Positions 45,373 to 54,974 of a stretch of 64,000 nt of DNA are shown piece after piece. The notes below the pieces were generated by a model, which searched no databases, was not told where the DNA came from, and was given only the letters and a program-made list of their open reading frames with translations. Origin of the DNA: Desulforhabdus amnigena (GTDB taxonomy: Bacteria; Desulfobacterota; Syntrophobacteria; Syntrophobacterales; Syntrophobacteraceae). Within the stretch, counting starts at the first letter, position 1. Every line of letters starts with the position of its first letter. The stretch spans positions 1,763,001-1,827,000 of the forward strand of contig NZ_BSDR01000001.1 in NCBI RefSeq assembly GCF_027925305.1, read 5' to 3'. The position numbers and the translations under genes are program-made.

Positions 45373-46805
45373 TGCTCCGACTCTGTCTGAGGTATTTCCG
45401 ATTCAGGCGTTTCTGACTCAGGTATTTCCGAGGGCTCCGTACTTTGCTGCATATTGGATCGATGTGTTGGAGTGCCTGTCAATGTCACTCGGACGGAATG
45501 GGATTCCGGTGCGAAGGCATCGACCTTGATTTGGACTCCACCTCGAAGCTCTCTCCCATCCAGGGTCTGAATGAAAGCACCATCCACTCCATCCAAACGC
45601 ACTACCCCTTCCTCAGGCCCCAGTTCAAGCCCTTTAACCTGCATGGACTTGAACTGTTCCCTCAAAAGTTTTTCCAATTCCTGCCAATATACATATTGTT
45701 GATCCGACCGAATGCGCAGGATCCACTCACCCACCTCCCCGCCGGTGACATATTGCCCTGAACCGGGCGCACCTGGACGAGGCGAGCTTTCCTCCATTTC
45801 TCGAACGGACCTCCTCAATAGACCATCCAATTCAGGCACCACACGAGAAGCGATTTCCATCGCTCCTTCCTGATTGGATTCATCCAATAACTCCAAATTC
45901 TCGCGTATTTCCCCTCGGCTTTTCCCCGTGTCCACGTCCAGCACGCGAAGGACGACTTCGAGGCGGGGTTCTTCGCCCTGTTTCTCATACAACGCCACGG
46001 TTCCCAAAACCAGGTTTCCAACACCCTGTTCGCGAGCCTGCCTCAGGGCTTCGCCCGATGAAACGTTGCCTCTTTCGCTCACTTCCAATCCATCCGATTG
46101 GGGAAAGCGGATCTGCCAGTCATAATCCTGCGTTTCCTGCAAAAGGCTCACCGCAAAAAGCCCATGAGGATCGCGCTTATCCTGCGGCAAATGCCAATCC
46201 TGGTCCCACTTTTCCGGCACCACCCACAAGACATCCGTTCCCGCTGAAATCCTCTCTACCGCACTGGGCGCATTTGCTTGCCTGTCGTCCTCCGACGCCA
46301 CCTCGGAAGTTGACTCCGACGCATCATACGATTTATCGGAAGGAGGCGCCGGGGTTCCAGAGTCGGCAACAGAGGTTTCGGGGAGCGCTTTTTCCTCCGA
46401 TATCAAACCCAGCTGCTGAAGATCCGCCATGAGCAGATCCATATCAACCGTCACCTGCCCCGCCACGCGGTAAAGCCCGCCTTCAGAAGGATTTTCCGAA
46501 AAAATCCGGTAAGTTTGAACATAGCGCTCAGGCTGTTTGAATATTTTATCCTGGAGGAGGTTATAACGGGTGCCCATCTGGCCGGGGGGCAGGAATGTAC
46601 CGACCGCATGAATGATCGCCTGCACCTGAAAATCATGAATCGCTTCCTGCTGGCTTTTCGAATGGTCCTGAGCGTTATAAAGCGATTGTCCCTGGCTGAA
46701 ATAAATGGAGGACTTGCCCTGCAATTGGTTGATAGCGGTCCAGCCGAAATGAGGGCTAAAACCTATAAACAAAGCCAAAACTACAAGCACTGCACGACCA
46801 TTCAT
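45369..46805 (-). CDS. Exported protein of unknown function upstream of pgsA
   Basis: 478 residues from ATG 46805 (a TTG four codons earlier is possible). Signal peptide 1-22 (MNGRAVLVVLALFIGFSPHF, then GWTA). The mature protein is soluble: an N-terminal unit with YFSQGQSLYNAQDHSKSQQEAI and VGTFLPPGQMG; an acidic low-complexity linker (PETSVADSGTPAPPSDKSYD, then STSEVASEDD); a DUF2066-like alpha/beta part (DVLWVVPEKWDQDWHLP, GNLVLGTVALYEKQ, EVVLRVLDVDTGKSRGE); a C-terminal strand-rich part (YWQELEKLLREQFKSM); and a Pro/Glu/Ser tail (PSEIPESETPESEIPQTESE) with repeated S-E-I-P/S-E-T-P. Probably periplasmic. Coupling to pgsA suggests envelope work. Confidence 0.65.
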   Translation of the reverse strand: MNGRAVLVVLALFIGFSPHFGWTAINQLQGKSSIYFSQGQSLYNAQDHSKSQQEAIHDFQVQAIIHAVGTFLPPGQMGTRYNLLQDKIFKQPERYVQTYRIFSENPSEGGLYRVAGQVTVDMDLLMADLQQLGLISEEKALPETSVADSGTPAPPSDKSYDASESTSEVASEDDRQANAPSAVERISAGTDVLWVVPEKWDQDWHLPQDKRDPHGLFAVSLLQETQDYDWQIRFPQSDGLEVSERGNVSSGEALRQAREQGVGNLVLGTVALYEKQGEEPRLEVVLRVLDVDTGKSRGEIRENLELLDESNQEGAMEIASRVVPELDGLLRRSVREMEESSPRPGAPGSGQYVTGGEVGEWILRIRSDQQYVYWQELEKLLREQFKSMQVKGLELGPEEGVVRLDGVDGAFIQTLDGRELRGGVQIKVDAFAPESHSVRVTLTGTPTHRSNMQQSTEPSEIPESETPESEIPQTESEQ

Positions 46806-46991
46806 ATCTGTTCCCAACTCTTTTACTCTGCTTTTTCCGATCCAATCTGTGAATGGTAGAGGATATCACGAACTTTTTCCTGTCGAATGTCAGATCAAGA
46901 CTCTTTTTCCTGTGCAACCTCGTTTCTCACTCTTTCCTTTTTGGAATGTTATCTGGTATCATAGTCTCGATTGAAACGAAAGGAGAAATGC

Positions 46992-47327
46992 TTGAGTGGG
47001 ATTCCTGACAAGTGTGTTGTCCGCCACATGATTCTACCCCCTTTCCAAATCCATTATCTCCGTTTTATTCTGGAAGCTTACGAGGGGATTGGCATAGTCA
47101 CCACTCTGGATCCTCGTTTGGGTCTGATACAATTGAGAATTGCTCCTGGATGCGAAGAGGAGATAGACCGGATCCTTGAAGCGGAAAAAGAACAGCTGCA
47201 ATGGCGAGGGGTTGCATTGGAGGAAGATTTTCCGTCCCAGCTTCTTTTCGAGGAAATCTGCATCCTGGAACCTTTTTCCTCAAACCGAACCCCTCAGACC
47301 AAAGCATCCTCAGCATCTTCCCCTTAA
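46992..47327 (+). CDS. DUF4911-family protein
   Basis: 111 residues from TTG 46992, chosen because AAAGGAG lies six bases before it; TTG 46971 upstream lacks a site. The core HMILPPFQIHYLRFILEAYE, IGIVTTLDPRLGLIQLRIAPG and CEEEIDRILE matches the small alpha/beta DUF4911 family, common in deltaproteobacteria and near translation or tRNA-modification genes. Function not known. It is followed by the CNB protein and miaB on the same strand. Confidence 0.7.
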   Translation: MSGIPDKCVVRHMILPPFQIHYLRFILEAYEGIGIVTTLDPRLGLIQLRIAPGCEEEIDRILEAEKEQLQWRGVALEEDFPSQLLFEEICILEPFSSNRTPQTKASSASSP

Positions 47328-47449
47328 GGTTAAATTCAGAGTGAACTCATGCACCTCTCCATTTTTGACCTCATGAAGCCCACCGGCTTTTCCTGAGGCG
47401 AAAACCCTCCGGTTTTCAGTATAAGCTATTGGATCAGGCTTTAGAACCT

Positions 47450-48253
47450 ATGGATAAGTTTTTTCACTACAATGACGATGAAGATGATTCTTCCCTGTCT
47501 CTTCGGCCGGAAGAGATAAAGATCTACCGGCAAGGGGAGGCAATCCTGCAGGAAGGTGAAAGCTCTTCCCTCTTTTTTGTGATCATGGACGGTCAGGTGG
47601 AGATCAGAGTCGGTGCCAGAGAAATCAGGATACTGGAACCCCAGGACGTTTTCGGATTGGAGTCGTATTCCCTCAAAAAACCGTCCCCCTATTCGGCCAT
47701 AGCCATGAAAGAATCCAGGGTTGCATCCTATAATAGAGAAGCACTGGACCATTTCATAAGGGAAACGCCACGCATGGCGCAGAGCATTCTGGCTTCGGTG
47801 CTGCGTCAATTGGACCAGACATCGCAGAATATGGTTGAAAGTCCTAACCCTTTTCTTTTGCGGGACAACCGAATCATTTTTGTTTCCGATGGAGATACCA
47901 TTATCGATGAAGACAGCACGGGAAAAGCCTTTTACAGGCTGATCTCCACCCAGAAAGGCCTGCAGGTGAGCACGGGGGGCAAGGTTACAGCCATCATCGA
48001 CACCCCTGGAGAATTCATCGGAGAATCGGCCGCGCTCCTCGCCATTCCCCACGAAGCAACAATAACGAGTATGGGGGAAACCGTTCTGGAGGCCTACACG
48101 GTGGACAATCTGGATGTGATCATCAGGGATTACCCCGAAGTTGCCCTTCGAATGATGCAAACACTCCGTTCCCGATGGATGCAATGGAGAGCGGAACCGA
48201 CACCTCAGTATAGGGAGATCCATGACAGAACCGTTACTGAAAACGGCCAGTGA
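47450..48253 (+). CDS. Protein with two cyclic-nucleotide-binding-like domains
   Basis: 267 residues from ATG 47450 (TTG 47429 is an alternative). The first cNMP-binding-like beta roll (about 20-120) is clear: IYRQGEAILQEGESSSLFFVIMDGQVEI, DVFGLESYSL. A second, similar unit (about 150-245) has VSDGDTIIDEDSTGKAFYRL, GEFIGESAALL and EATITSMGETVLEAYTV. No DNA-binding or enzyme domain is present, so it is not a CRP-type regulator; the nucleotide-binding Arg-Ala-Thr is replaced by EATI in the second copy and absent in the first. Possible role as a sensor subunit. The miaB start lies inside its 3' end (32-bp overlap). Confidence 0.78.
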   Translation: MDKFFHYNDDEDDSSLSLRPEEIKIYRQGEAILQEGESSSLFFVIMDGQVEIRVGAREIRILEPQDVFGLESYSLKKPSPYSAIAMKESRVASYNREALDHFIRETPRMAQSILASVLRQLDQTSQNMVESPNPFLLRDNRIIFVSDGDTIIDEDSTGKAFYRLISTQKGLQVSTGGKVTAIIDTPGEFIGESAALLAIPHEATITSMGETVLEAYTVDNLDVIIRDYPEVALRMMQTLRSRWMQWRAEPTPQYREIHDRTVTENGQ

Positions 48254-49595
48254 GCCACGCTACTTGTATGTCCATACCTTCGGCTGCCAGATGAATGAAT
48301 ACGATTCCCTGCGGGTACAACGCATTCTTGCGGCCAAGGGCTATCTCCCCACGCCAGATATGGCTTCTGCGGACGTCATTTTTCTGAATACCTGTTCCGT
48401 AAGGGACAAGGCGGAGCAGAAGGTCCATTCTTTTTTGGGACGTCTGAAACGCCTTAAAGTTCATCATCCGAGTCTCAAGATCATTCTGGGCGGCTGTGTA
48501 GCCCAGCAACTGGGCGAGAAGCTCCTGAAAAGATTCGACCACCTGGATCTCGTCATGGGCACCCGTGCCATTTCTTCGGTAGGGGAAATTCTGGACGAAA
48601 TTCAAGCATCGGACAAGCGGTTGGCCTATCTTCCCGAAGAAGACTCCACGGCTCCACAGGAACTCTTCGAAGCATCCCCTTTCTCCAACTTCACGGTTTC
48701 AGCCCCCGTGACCATCATGCAGGGCTGCAACAATTTCTGCACCTATTGCATCGTTCCCTATGTTCGTGGGCGGGAACGCAGTCGCCCCAGCCGGGAGATT
48801 TTGGATGAAATCAACAGGCTGACCTCCTGCGGAACGAGGGAAGTCCTCCTGCTGGGCCAAAATGTGAATTCCTACGGGCGAGGTCTCCAGGAGAAAATAT
48901 CTTTTGTCGATCTGCTGCATCGCATCGAGGAAGAAACGGGCGTTCGCAGGCTTCGATTCACCACCTCCCACCCCAAGGATCTCACGGACGAGCTGATCCG
49001 CTGTTTTGCCGATATGCCCGTACTTTGCAAATACCTGCACCTGCCCTTCCAGGCAGGATCCGATTCTATCCTCCAACGCATGAACCGCAACTATACTGCG
49101 GCACATTACCTGGAAAAAATTCGGCGTCTGCGGGAAGCCTGTCCGGAAATCGGCCTATCTTCAGATGTCATCGTGGGATTTCCGGGGGAAACGGAAGAAG
49201 ATTTTCAACAAACCCTTCATTTGCTGGAAACGATCCAGTATGATAATCTTTTTTCTTTCAGGTATTCGGACCGTCCCTATGCCAGGGCCGCACAGTTTCC
49301 TCATAAGGTGGATGAAGAAACCAAGGCTCGTCGATTGATAGAGCTTCAGGCGTTTCAGGCGGAGATCACGCTCCGGAAAAACAGGGCTGAAGTAGGGGCC
49401 ATTCGAGAAATTCTGGTAGAAGGTCCCAGCAAAACCGCGCCGGAGCTTTTGACAGGCCGGACACAGCAAAACCGGCTTGTTCATTTCCAAGGATCGCAGG
49501 AACAGATCGGAAGGCTCCTCCAGGTCAGAATCCGTTCGGCATCTTCCCACTCACTAACGGGTGAACCGGTTTCACAGGCTCGCAGTGATGGATAG
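48222..49595 (+). CDS. miaB: tRNA-2-methylthio-N6-dimethylallyladenosine synthase
   Basis: 457 residues; ATG 48222 after GGGAGATCC. Three Cys of the N-terminal UPF0004 domain that hold the auxiliary 4Fe-4S cluster (C22 in HTFGCQMNEYD, C58 in NTCSVRDKA, C92 in GGCVAQ). The radical-SAM triad C169-x3-C173-x2-C176 (GCNNFCTYCIVPY). C-terminal TRAM domain (LVEGPSKTAPELLTGRTQQN, LVHF). It adds the methylthio group to i6A37 in tRNAs reading UNN codons. It reads from the end of the CNB-protein gene and stands 258 bp before the next gene. Confidence 0.96.
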   Translation: MTEPLLKTASEPRYLYVHTFGCQMNEYDSLRVQRILAAKGYLPTPDMASADVIFLNTCSVRDKAEQKVHSFLGRLKRLKVHHPSLKIILGGCVAQQLGEKLLKRFDHLDLVMGTRAISSVGEILDEIQASDKRLAYLPEEDSTAPQELFEASPFSNFTVSAPVTIMQGCNNFCTYCIVPYVRGRERSRPSREILDEINRLTSCGTREVLLLGQNVNSYGRGLQEKISFVDLLHRIEEETGVRRLRFTTSHPKDLTDELIRCFADMPVLCKYLHLPFQAGSDSILQRMNRNYTAAHYLEKIRRLREACPEIGLSSDVIVGFPGETEEDFQQTLHLLETIQYDNLFSFRYSDRPYARAAQFPHKVDEETKARRLIELQAFQAEITLRKNRAEVGAIREILVEGPSKTAPELLTGRTQQNRLVHFQGSQEQIGRLLQVRIRSASSHSLTGEPVSQARSDG

Positions 49596-49853
49596 TTGCA
49601 ATCCTATTACTATGACCAAAAGTCTTGACTTTATCAGCGCAGAGCACAACCACCGGCTGAATATGGAAGGTCTTTTCACGGCTCGTTTAAATGGTTAATT
49701 TAGTCGTCAAGCGCCATACAGATTTCCCTTAAAAGAAACACCCGAACACGTAACACGAATTGCATTGACGCGCAGACGCTTTTTTCGGTTTGATCACCAG
49801 TTCACTTTTTTCATCCAGTGAGGACTGGACTATAGCTATTCTAAGGAGCCAGC

Positions 49854-50351
49854 ATGTTTAAAGAGATGAAAGTTTCCGGCCTTGTTATGGACCCAAAGAC
49901 CAACACGCCCATCCTGGTCCTGAAGGATCCTCGGAACGAAACCTCCCTTCCCATCTGGATCGGCCTTCTGGAAGCAACCGCCATTGCAACAGAGCTGGAG
50001 AAAATCCAGTTCCCGCGTCCCATGACACATGATCTGATCAAAAACTGTTTTGACCTGCTGGATGTCAAAGTCGAACGCATAGAAGTCTGTGACTTGAGGG
50101 ACAACACTTACTACGCTCTCATCTACCTTCGGGACAAGGATCAGGTCAGTTCCATCGATGCGCGTCCAAGCGACGCCATTGCCATCGCCCTTCGGACCAA
50201 TGCCCCCATTTTTGTCGAAGAGGAAGTTCTCTACAAATCCCAAAAAACCGAGGATTCCACTCAGCCTCTCTTCGACCGCGAAAATAAGGAGAAATGGGCA
50301 GACATTCTGGAAGATCTCGATCCGGAAGACTTCAGCAAATACAAGATGTAA
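49854..50351 (+). CDS. Bifunctional nuclease family protein (DUF151)
   Basis: 165 residues. N-terminal DUF151 domain: FKEMKVSGLVMDPKTNTPIL, LPIWIGLLEATAIATEL, RPMTHDLIKNCFDLLDVKVE, YYALIYLR, and IDARPSDAIAIALRTNAPIFV, the last being the signature. Members show RNase/DNase activity in plants and mycobacteria; the bacterial role is poorly known. The C-terminal 40 residues are acidic (KWADILEDLDPEDF). 15 bp before the adenine deaminase gene. Confidence 0.9.
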   Translation: MFKEMKVSGLVMDPKTNTPILVLKDPRNETSLPIWIGLLEATAIATELEKIQFPRPMTHDLIKNCFDLLDVKVERIEVCDLRDNTYYALIYLRDKDQVSSIDARPSDAIAIALRTNAPIFVEEEVLYKSQKTEDSTQPLFDRENKEKWADILEDLDPEDFSKYKM

Positions 50352-50365
50352 GGCATACAACCACA

Positions 50366-52108
50366 ATGGATGAATGCATGAAGTGGGAAAGCTCTCGCCT
50401 GAGCCGGTTCATTGAAGCAGCCCGGGGTCAAATCCCTGCGGATCTTTGTCTACGCGGATGCCGCATCGTGAATGTCCTCATGGGAAAGGTGGAAACCGCC
50501 GATCTGGCAGTTTATGATGGATTCATAGCGGGATGGGGCCGGTATGAGGCAATGGAAACGATCGATGCAGACGGTATGTTTGTGTGTCCCGGGTTCATTG
50601 ACGGCCATATCCATATCGAAAGCACGCTTCTGAGCCCCGGCCGGTTTTGCGCCTCCGTGGTCCCGTGGGGCACGAGCGCAGTCGTTGCGGACCCTCATGA
50701 AATCGCCAACGTCCTGGGGATCGAGGGAATCCGATATTTCCTCGGCGCCACCGAAGCCATTCCGCTGGATGTCTATTTCAATCTTCCGAGCTGTGTGCCC
50801 GCATCCCCCCTGGAGACATCGGGAGCACACCTCAGGGCTTCGGACCTCCACTCTCTTCTGCCCCATTCAAGGATCCTCGGTCTTGCGGAAATGATGAACT
50901 TCCCCGGCGTCCTGCAAGCTTTTCCAGACGTGTTGGACAAGCTTCTGCTCTTTCAGGAGCGATGCATGGATGGCCACGCTCCGCAGTTGAGCGGCATGGA
51001 TCTGAACGCCTACATCGGAACGGGAATCACTTCCGACCACGAATGCACCACCCTTGAAGAAGCCCGTGAGAAGCTTTCCAAGGGAATGGCCCTCATGCTT
51101 CGGGAAGGAAGTCAATCCAAGGACCTGGCAAATCTTCTTGCCGCCGTCGATGATTACACCTGGCCCCGGTGTCTGCTGGTGAGCGATGATCGCCATCCCG
51201 ACGATCTCCTTCGGGAAGGACACATGAATTTCATCGTAAACCGGGCCATGGCCCTCGGCCTGGAACCCGTCCGCGCTCTGACTCTGGCCACGTGGACGCC
51301 CGCCAGGCACTTCGGCCTCTCCCGCCGGGGAGCCATCGCTCCTGGATATCTGGCGGATTTCAGCCTGAGTCCCACTCTCAATCCATGGGTTCCTCAGCGC
51401 GTTTTCAAGAAAGGCAGGGAAGTTGCCCGGGAGGGAAAACTCCTCATTGCACCAGAGACATTTCCCTCCCCCGCGGCGCCTCCCAGCCCCATGAATCTTT
51501 CCGCTCCATCCCTCGATGCCTTGAGTGTTCCAGTCGAAGCCGGCCTTCTCCGCGTGATCGGTGTTCAGGAAGGAACACTCCTCACTCGAAAAATTCTCTT
51601 TCCCCCCAAAGTCGAAAATGGACAGGCCGTTGCGGACCTGGACCGTGATATCCTGAAACTGGTGGTCTTCAACCGCTACCGTCCGGGCGCTCCACCTTCC
51701 ATCGGGTTCGTTCAGGGGATCGGACTTAGAAAAGGAGCCATGGCCACCACTGTGGCTCACGACTCGCACAATCTCATTGTAGTGGGAACCAACGACACAG
51801 ATATCGCACATGTGGTCGATGCTGTGCGGAAGGCAGGTGGAGGCATGGCCATCGGTTCGGCAGGCGATACCACGGAATTGCTTCCTTTGCCCATTGCCGG
51901 ACTCATGTCCGATGCGCCTGTTGAAAAAGTGGTGGAACATCTTGAAACCCTGAAGGCGAGAGCCCGCTCCTGGGGATCTCCTCTTCATAACCCGTTCATG
52001 GCTCTTTCGTTTCTCGCCCTTCCCGTCATCCCTGAGCTGAAGCTGACAGATTTGGGGCTGGTGGATGTTTCCGCTTTTGATTTTGTTCCTCTTTTCCAGT
52101 CAAAATAA
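50366..52108 (+). CDS. ade: Adenine deaminase
   Basis: 580 residues from ATG 50366; longer readings overlap the preceding gene. Amidohydrolase with the H-x-H metal pair H81-x-H83 in FIDGHIHIESTLLSPGRF, DPHEIANVLGIEGIRYF, TSDHECTTLEEAREKL, and LVSDDRHPDDLL; then the C-terminal Ade domain (GIGLRKGAMATTVAHDSHN, GGGMAIGSAGDT). It deaminates adenine to hypoxanthine in purine salvage, using two metals (Mn or Fe). Consistent with the de novo purine genes elsewhere in the window. Confidence 0.94.
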   Translation: MDECMKWESSRLSRFIEAARGQIPADLCLRGCRIVNVLMGKVETADLAVYDGFIAGWGRYEAMETIDADGMFVCPGFIDGHIHIESTLLSPGRFCASVVPWGTSAVVADPHEIANVLGIEGIRYFLGATEAIPLDVYFNLPSCVPASPLETSGAHLRASDLHSLLPHSRILGLAEMMNFPGVLQAFPDVLDKLLLFQERCMDGHAPQLSGMDLNAYIGTGITSDHECTTLEEAREKLSKGMALMLREGSQSKDLANLLAAVDDYTWPRCLLVSDDRHPDDLLREGHMNFIVNRAMALGLEPVRALTLATWTPARHFGLSRRGAIAPGYLADFSLSPTLNPWVPQRVFKKGREVAREGKLLIAPETFPSPAAPPSPMNLSAPSLDALSVPVEAGLLRVIGVQEGTLLTRKILFPPKVENGQAVADLDRDILKLVVFNRYRPGAPPSIGFVQGIGLRKGAMATTVAHDSHNLIVVGTNDTDIAHVVDAVRKAGGGMAIGSAGDTTELLPLPIAGLMSDAPVEKVVEHLETLKARARSWGSPLHNPFMALSFLALPVIPELKLTDLGLVDVSAFDFVPLFQSK

Positions 52109-52424
52109 GCCCCCATCAAAAGACCTTCCTTCCCCCTTTGGGGAGAGAAGATCGAGGTGGGGGGCTTGAATGGTTACAAAACAGCCCCCATGCACGTGGC
52201 GGGGGGCTGAGGCATGAGGCCCCTGTATTCCGATTCTTACCCCCATCCCTTGCAAAGAGTCATGGCAATACGCGATTTGCCGAGGCTCTCAGCGCTGAAA
52301 ACGCACACAGGATGCTCGACCGGCCACGGCCTCATATCCTTCGGGAAAAAAGGCTGCAGATTGTTTCTCATGAGCGACGCTTGAGAACAAACATTACCCG
52401 TCATCAAAAACTTTGGAGGGAACC
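52109..52424. other. 316-bp intergenic region with repeat remnants
   Basis: Contains CTTCCTTCCCCCTTTGGGGAG (near 52128) resembling the core of the repeat at 6022-6088. A later AAAAAAGGCTGCAGATTG near 52349 recalls the start of family C. No gene seen. Confidence 0.4.
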
Positions 52425-52886
52425 ATGACCAGCGTTTCGTGCAGTTCTGTTGATGATGTTGTCAACTTTGCCATCAATAAGGAAGAGAAGGCCATGGAGT
52501 TTTATCAGAAGTGCGCCGACCGCGCCAAAAATCCGGGCATCAAGAAATTCTTCCTGGAAATGGTGACTGAGGAAAAACGGCATAGGGACATGCTCAAGGA
52601 TCTCGATGTTCTTGGAATTTCGGACGTGAAACTGCCCCAGGTGGAAGATCTGCAAATCGGCGATTACTTGATCGATGTCGAGTTCTATGACGACATCACC
52701 TATCAGGAGGCACTGACTCTTGCCATGAAAAAGGAAGAAAAGGCCCACGCTTTCTATTCAGGCTGGAAAAACAAGTGCATGCATGAAAAGACATCCAAAC
52801 TGTTTGAACTTTTGGCCATGGAAGAACTGAAGCACAAACGCACCATCGAAACCATGTACGACGAGGAAATCCTCGCCTGGGATTGA
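52425..52886 (+). CDS. Ferritin-like (rubrerythrin-type) diiron protein
   Basis: 153 residues from ATG 52425, preceded by GGAGGGAACC. Four-helix ferritin-like fold with two E-x-x-H-type motifs: INKEEKAMEFYQKCADR and MVTEEKRHRDMLK in the first half, MKKEEKAHAFYSGWKNK and LAMEELKHKRTIE in the second. Glutamates and the E-x-x-H pairs are those of rubrerythrin diiron sites. It lacks the rubredoxin domain of full rubrerythrin. Likely used in peroxide reduction or iron handling in an anaerobe. Confidence 0.88.
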   Translation: MTSVSCSSVDDVVNFAINKEEKAMEFYQKCADRAKNPGIKKFFLEMVTEEKRHRDMLKDLDVLGISDVKLPQVEDLQIGDYLIDVEFYDDITYQEALTLAMKKEEKAHAFYSGWKNKCMHEKTSKLFELLAMEELKHKRTIETMYDEEILAWD

Positions 52887-52904
52887 GGGACTGTCTGCCC
52901 CCCT

Positions 52905-52944
52905 GCCCCTTCAAGGGGGGAATCGAATCAGATGCGGCTCCCAG
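52905..52944. repeat. Palindromic repeat, family B, second copy
   Basis: CCCTGCCCCTTCAAGGGGGG followed by AATCGAATCAGATGCGGCTCC. It matches the reverse complement of 364-400; both copies lie close to a GAATTTTCAGACA stretch. Confidence 0.6.
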
Positions 52945-52986
52945 ACAGAGGAATTTTCAGACAACCCATTGTCAGATTTCATCTGA

Positions 52987-53057
52987 ACCACAGAGACACG
53001 GAGAACACGGAGATTTCATTTAAAAGTCCTTCTCTGTGCCCTTCGTGCCTCCGTGGT
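52987..53057. repeat. 71-bp palindromic repeat, family D, copy 2
   Basis: ACCACAGAGACACGGAGAAC at the left end, GTGCCTCCGTGGT at the right end, with TCTCTGTGCCCTTCGTG in between. Same length as the copies at 29321 and 63521. Confidence 0.85.
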
Positions 53058-53120
53058 AAATATGACGATACCACACACTAAGAGCCCACCCGGAAACATC
53101 CTTCACTCCTTTGCCCCCCT

Positions 53121-53909
53121 TCACATTCCGTCCTTTTCTCTCCCTCTGACAACCGAAGTCACAAAAGGCGCTTTTCCTTCATTCCTGCGCAGGAGCACAT
53201 AGAATGCTCCGGCACCGCCGTCATAGGTTCGCGCCGAAGCAAAAGCCAGAATGAAGCGCTTCAAAGGGGCGCGTGTAAGCCAGGTCACCAGCTCTTTTTT
53301 CAGAACCGGTTGTTTGTCCTTTGAATTGAGGCCGCGCCCGGAGACGATGAGAATACAACGGCACTTTTGAGCAAAACTCTCCTGCACGAACTGAATGACG
53401 ATCTCACGAGCCTGATTCCGGTTGCAGCCATGAAGATCCACGTAGTCCTGGTAGCTGAATTCCCCCTTACGCAGCTTCTTGAGAACCTTCGGAGAAAGCC
53501 CCACAATCGCCCCATCCACATATTCGTCGGAGTATGAGAGCTCGAATTCCACCTCGCCCGACACCAGATGCATCAAATGCATGTAGACTTCCCGTTCTTC
53601 TTCCGCCAGAAAACGCGGAATTCGCTTTGCAGGGGATGGAGGTGCGACCCGCTCTCTGTGCACTTTTTCCAAAGGCGTTACATCCTTCATGGCCTCCGCG
53701 AAGAGCTGCTCGTCATTCATGGACTGTTTTGGGGCTGACGTTGAGACGCAAACGTCATCAGGCAGGGAAGCACTGCGAACTGCACGCGAAATTTGTGCAA
53801 GGTGTTGATCTAAGCCCTCAAAGGGGGTATAGAATCCCTGGGCGGAAGATTTCGCATGAGAAGAGCGATGGATGGTTTGTCTGATGTTTTTTTTCCTGGT
53901 ACCCATCAT
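53121..53909 (-). CDS. Smr-domain protein
   Basis: 262 residues from ATG 53909 (GAGGC five bases upstream); ATG 53930 would add seven residues. The C-terminal Smr domain is clear: YQDYVDLHGCNRNQAREIVIQF, CILIVSGRGLNSKD, PVLKKELVTWLTRAP, FILAFASARTYDGGAGAFYVLLRR, with the D-L-H-G and G-R-G-x-x-S motifs. The N-terminal 100 residues are polar and variable. Smr domains are endonucleases, in MutS2 and in ribosome-rescue factors (SmrB), so a nuclease role is likely. Divergent from rnd. Confidence 0.88.
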   Translation of the reverse strand: MMGTRKKNIRQTIHRSSHAKSSAQGFYTPFEGLDQHLAQISRAVRSASLPDDVCVSTSAPKQSMNDEQLFAEAMKDVTPLEKVHRERVAPPSPAKRIPRFLAEEEREVYMHLMHLVSGEVEFELSYSDEYVDGAIVGLSPKVLKKLRKGEFSYQDYVDLHGCNRNQAREIVIQFVQESFAQKCRCILIVSGRGLNSKDKQPVLKKELVTWLTRAPLKRFILAFASARTYDGGAGAFYVLLRRNEGKAPFVTSVVRGREKDGM

Positions 53910-53966
53910 ATTGCCTCGTTTGTGTCTCATTTCATAGCATAGGAAAATGTAACGGGAACCCCCTTG

Positions 53967-54842
53967 ATGAACCCAGTGATTGTGATTGAAAAACCATCAG
54001 AACTCGATGCTCTTGTCGAAAAGTTGGCTGCCACTCGATACATTGCCATCGATACGGAATCCAACAGCTTTTACGCATACTTCGAACGGATCTGCCTCCT
54101 TCAGCTCTCGACGGAACAGGAAGATTATATCCTGGACCCCCTGGAACTGGAAGACCTGCAGCCTCTGGCCAAAATCTTCATGGACCCCGGCATCGAAAAG
54201 ATCTTCCATGCTGCGGTAAACGATGTTTTGGGACTGAAACGGGACTACCGGTTCAGCATCAACAACGTCTTTGACACGGCCATCGCAGCCAAACTTCTGG
54301 GATACAAACAATTGGGCCTGGCAAAGCTCCTTCAGGAACACTTCGGAGTGGTGCTCAACAAAAAGTGGCAGCGCCACAACTGGGGGAAGCGCCCACTGGA
54401 ACCCGAACAGTTGGATTATGCCCGCATGGATACTCATTATCTCATCACCCTGCGGCACATCCTGGCTGAAAATCTCAAGGCACGGGAACTCTGGGAGGCA
54501 GCACGGGAATCCTGTGTCAAAATCACGGAACAGGCAGTTCAGGAGAAGACGTTTCGGCCCGAAAGCTTCATTCAGATCAGCGGCGCCAGGAATCTGGACC
54601 CTACGGGGAAGCGCATTCTGAAAGCCCTTTACCTCTACAGGGAACATGAAGCGCAACGGCGGAATCGAGCTCCGTTTCGAGTCCTTTCCAATGACACCCT
54701 TTTGAGACTGGCTCACCAGCGGCCCAAGAACGTGAGCGATTTTTCCAAGATCAAAGGAATACCGAGGAACTACCACAACGGGCGTGGGGCTCAAAACCTC
54801 CTGGAATTGATCCGGAAAATTGAGGGACATGCCTCTCGCTGA
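53967..54842 (+). CDS. rnd: Ribonuclease D
   Basis: 291 residues from ATG 53967 (TTG one codon earlier is possible). DEDDy exonuclease: IAIDTESNSFYAYF (D-x-E), IFHAAVNDVLGLKRDY, FDTAIAAKLLGYKQLGLAKLL, LDYARMDTHYLITL (Tyr and last Asp). One C-terminal HRDC domain (ALYLYREHEAQRRNRAPFRV). It trims 3' ends of tRNA precursors and other RNAs. Shorter than E. coli RNase D (375 residues) because only one HRDC domain is present. Confidence 0.9.
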   Translation: MNPVIVIEKPSELDALVEKLAATRYIAIDTESNSFYAYFERICLLQLSTEQEDYILDPLELEDLQPLAKIFMDPGIEKIFHAAVNDVLGLKRDYRFSINNVFDTAIAAKLLGYKQLGLAKLLQEHFGVVLNKKWQRHNWGKRPLEPEQLDYARMDTHYLITLRHILAENLKARELWEAARESCVKITEQAVQEKTFRPESFIQISGARNLDPTGKRILKALYLYREHEAQRRNRAPFRVLSNDTLLRLAHQRPKNVSDFSKIKGIPRNYHNGRGAQNLLELIRKIEGHASR

Positions 54843-54974
54843 GAAGGATCCCGCAAAGGTTATCATCTGAGGCACCGCTGTGATCATTGATGCATCCTGC
54901 CGTTTTCTCCGATGGCGAAATATTTTTCGTGAACGCTCTCCCTTCCGGAATTCCCCTCTCGCCGGAGACCCAAA

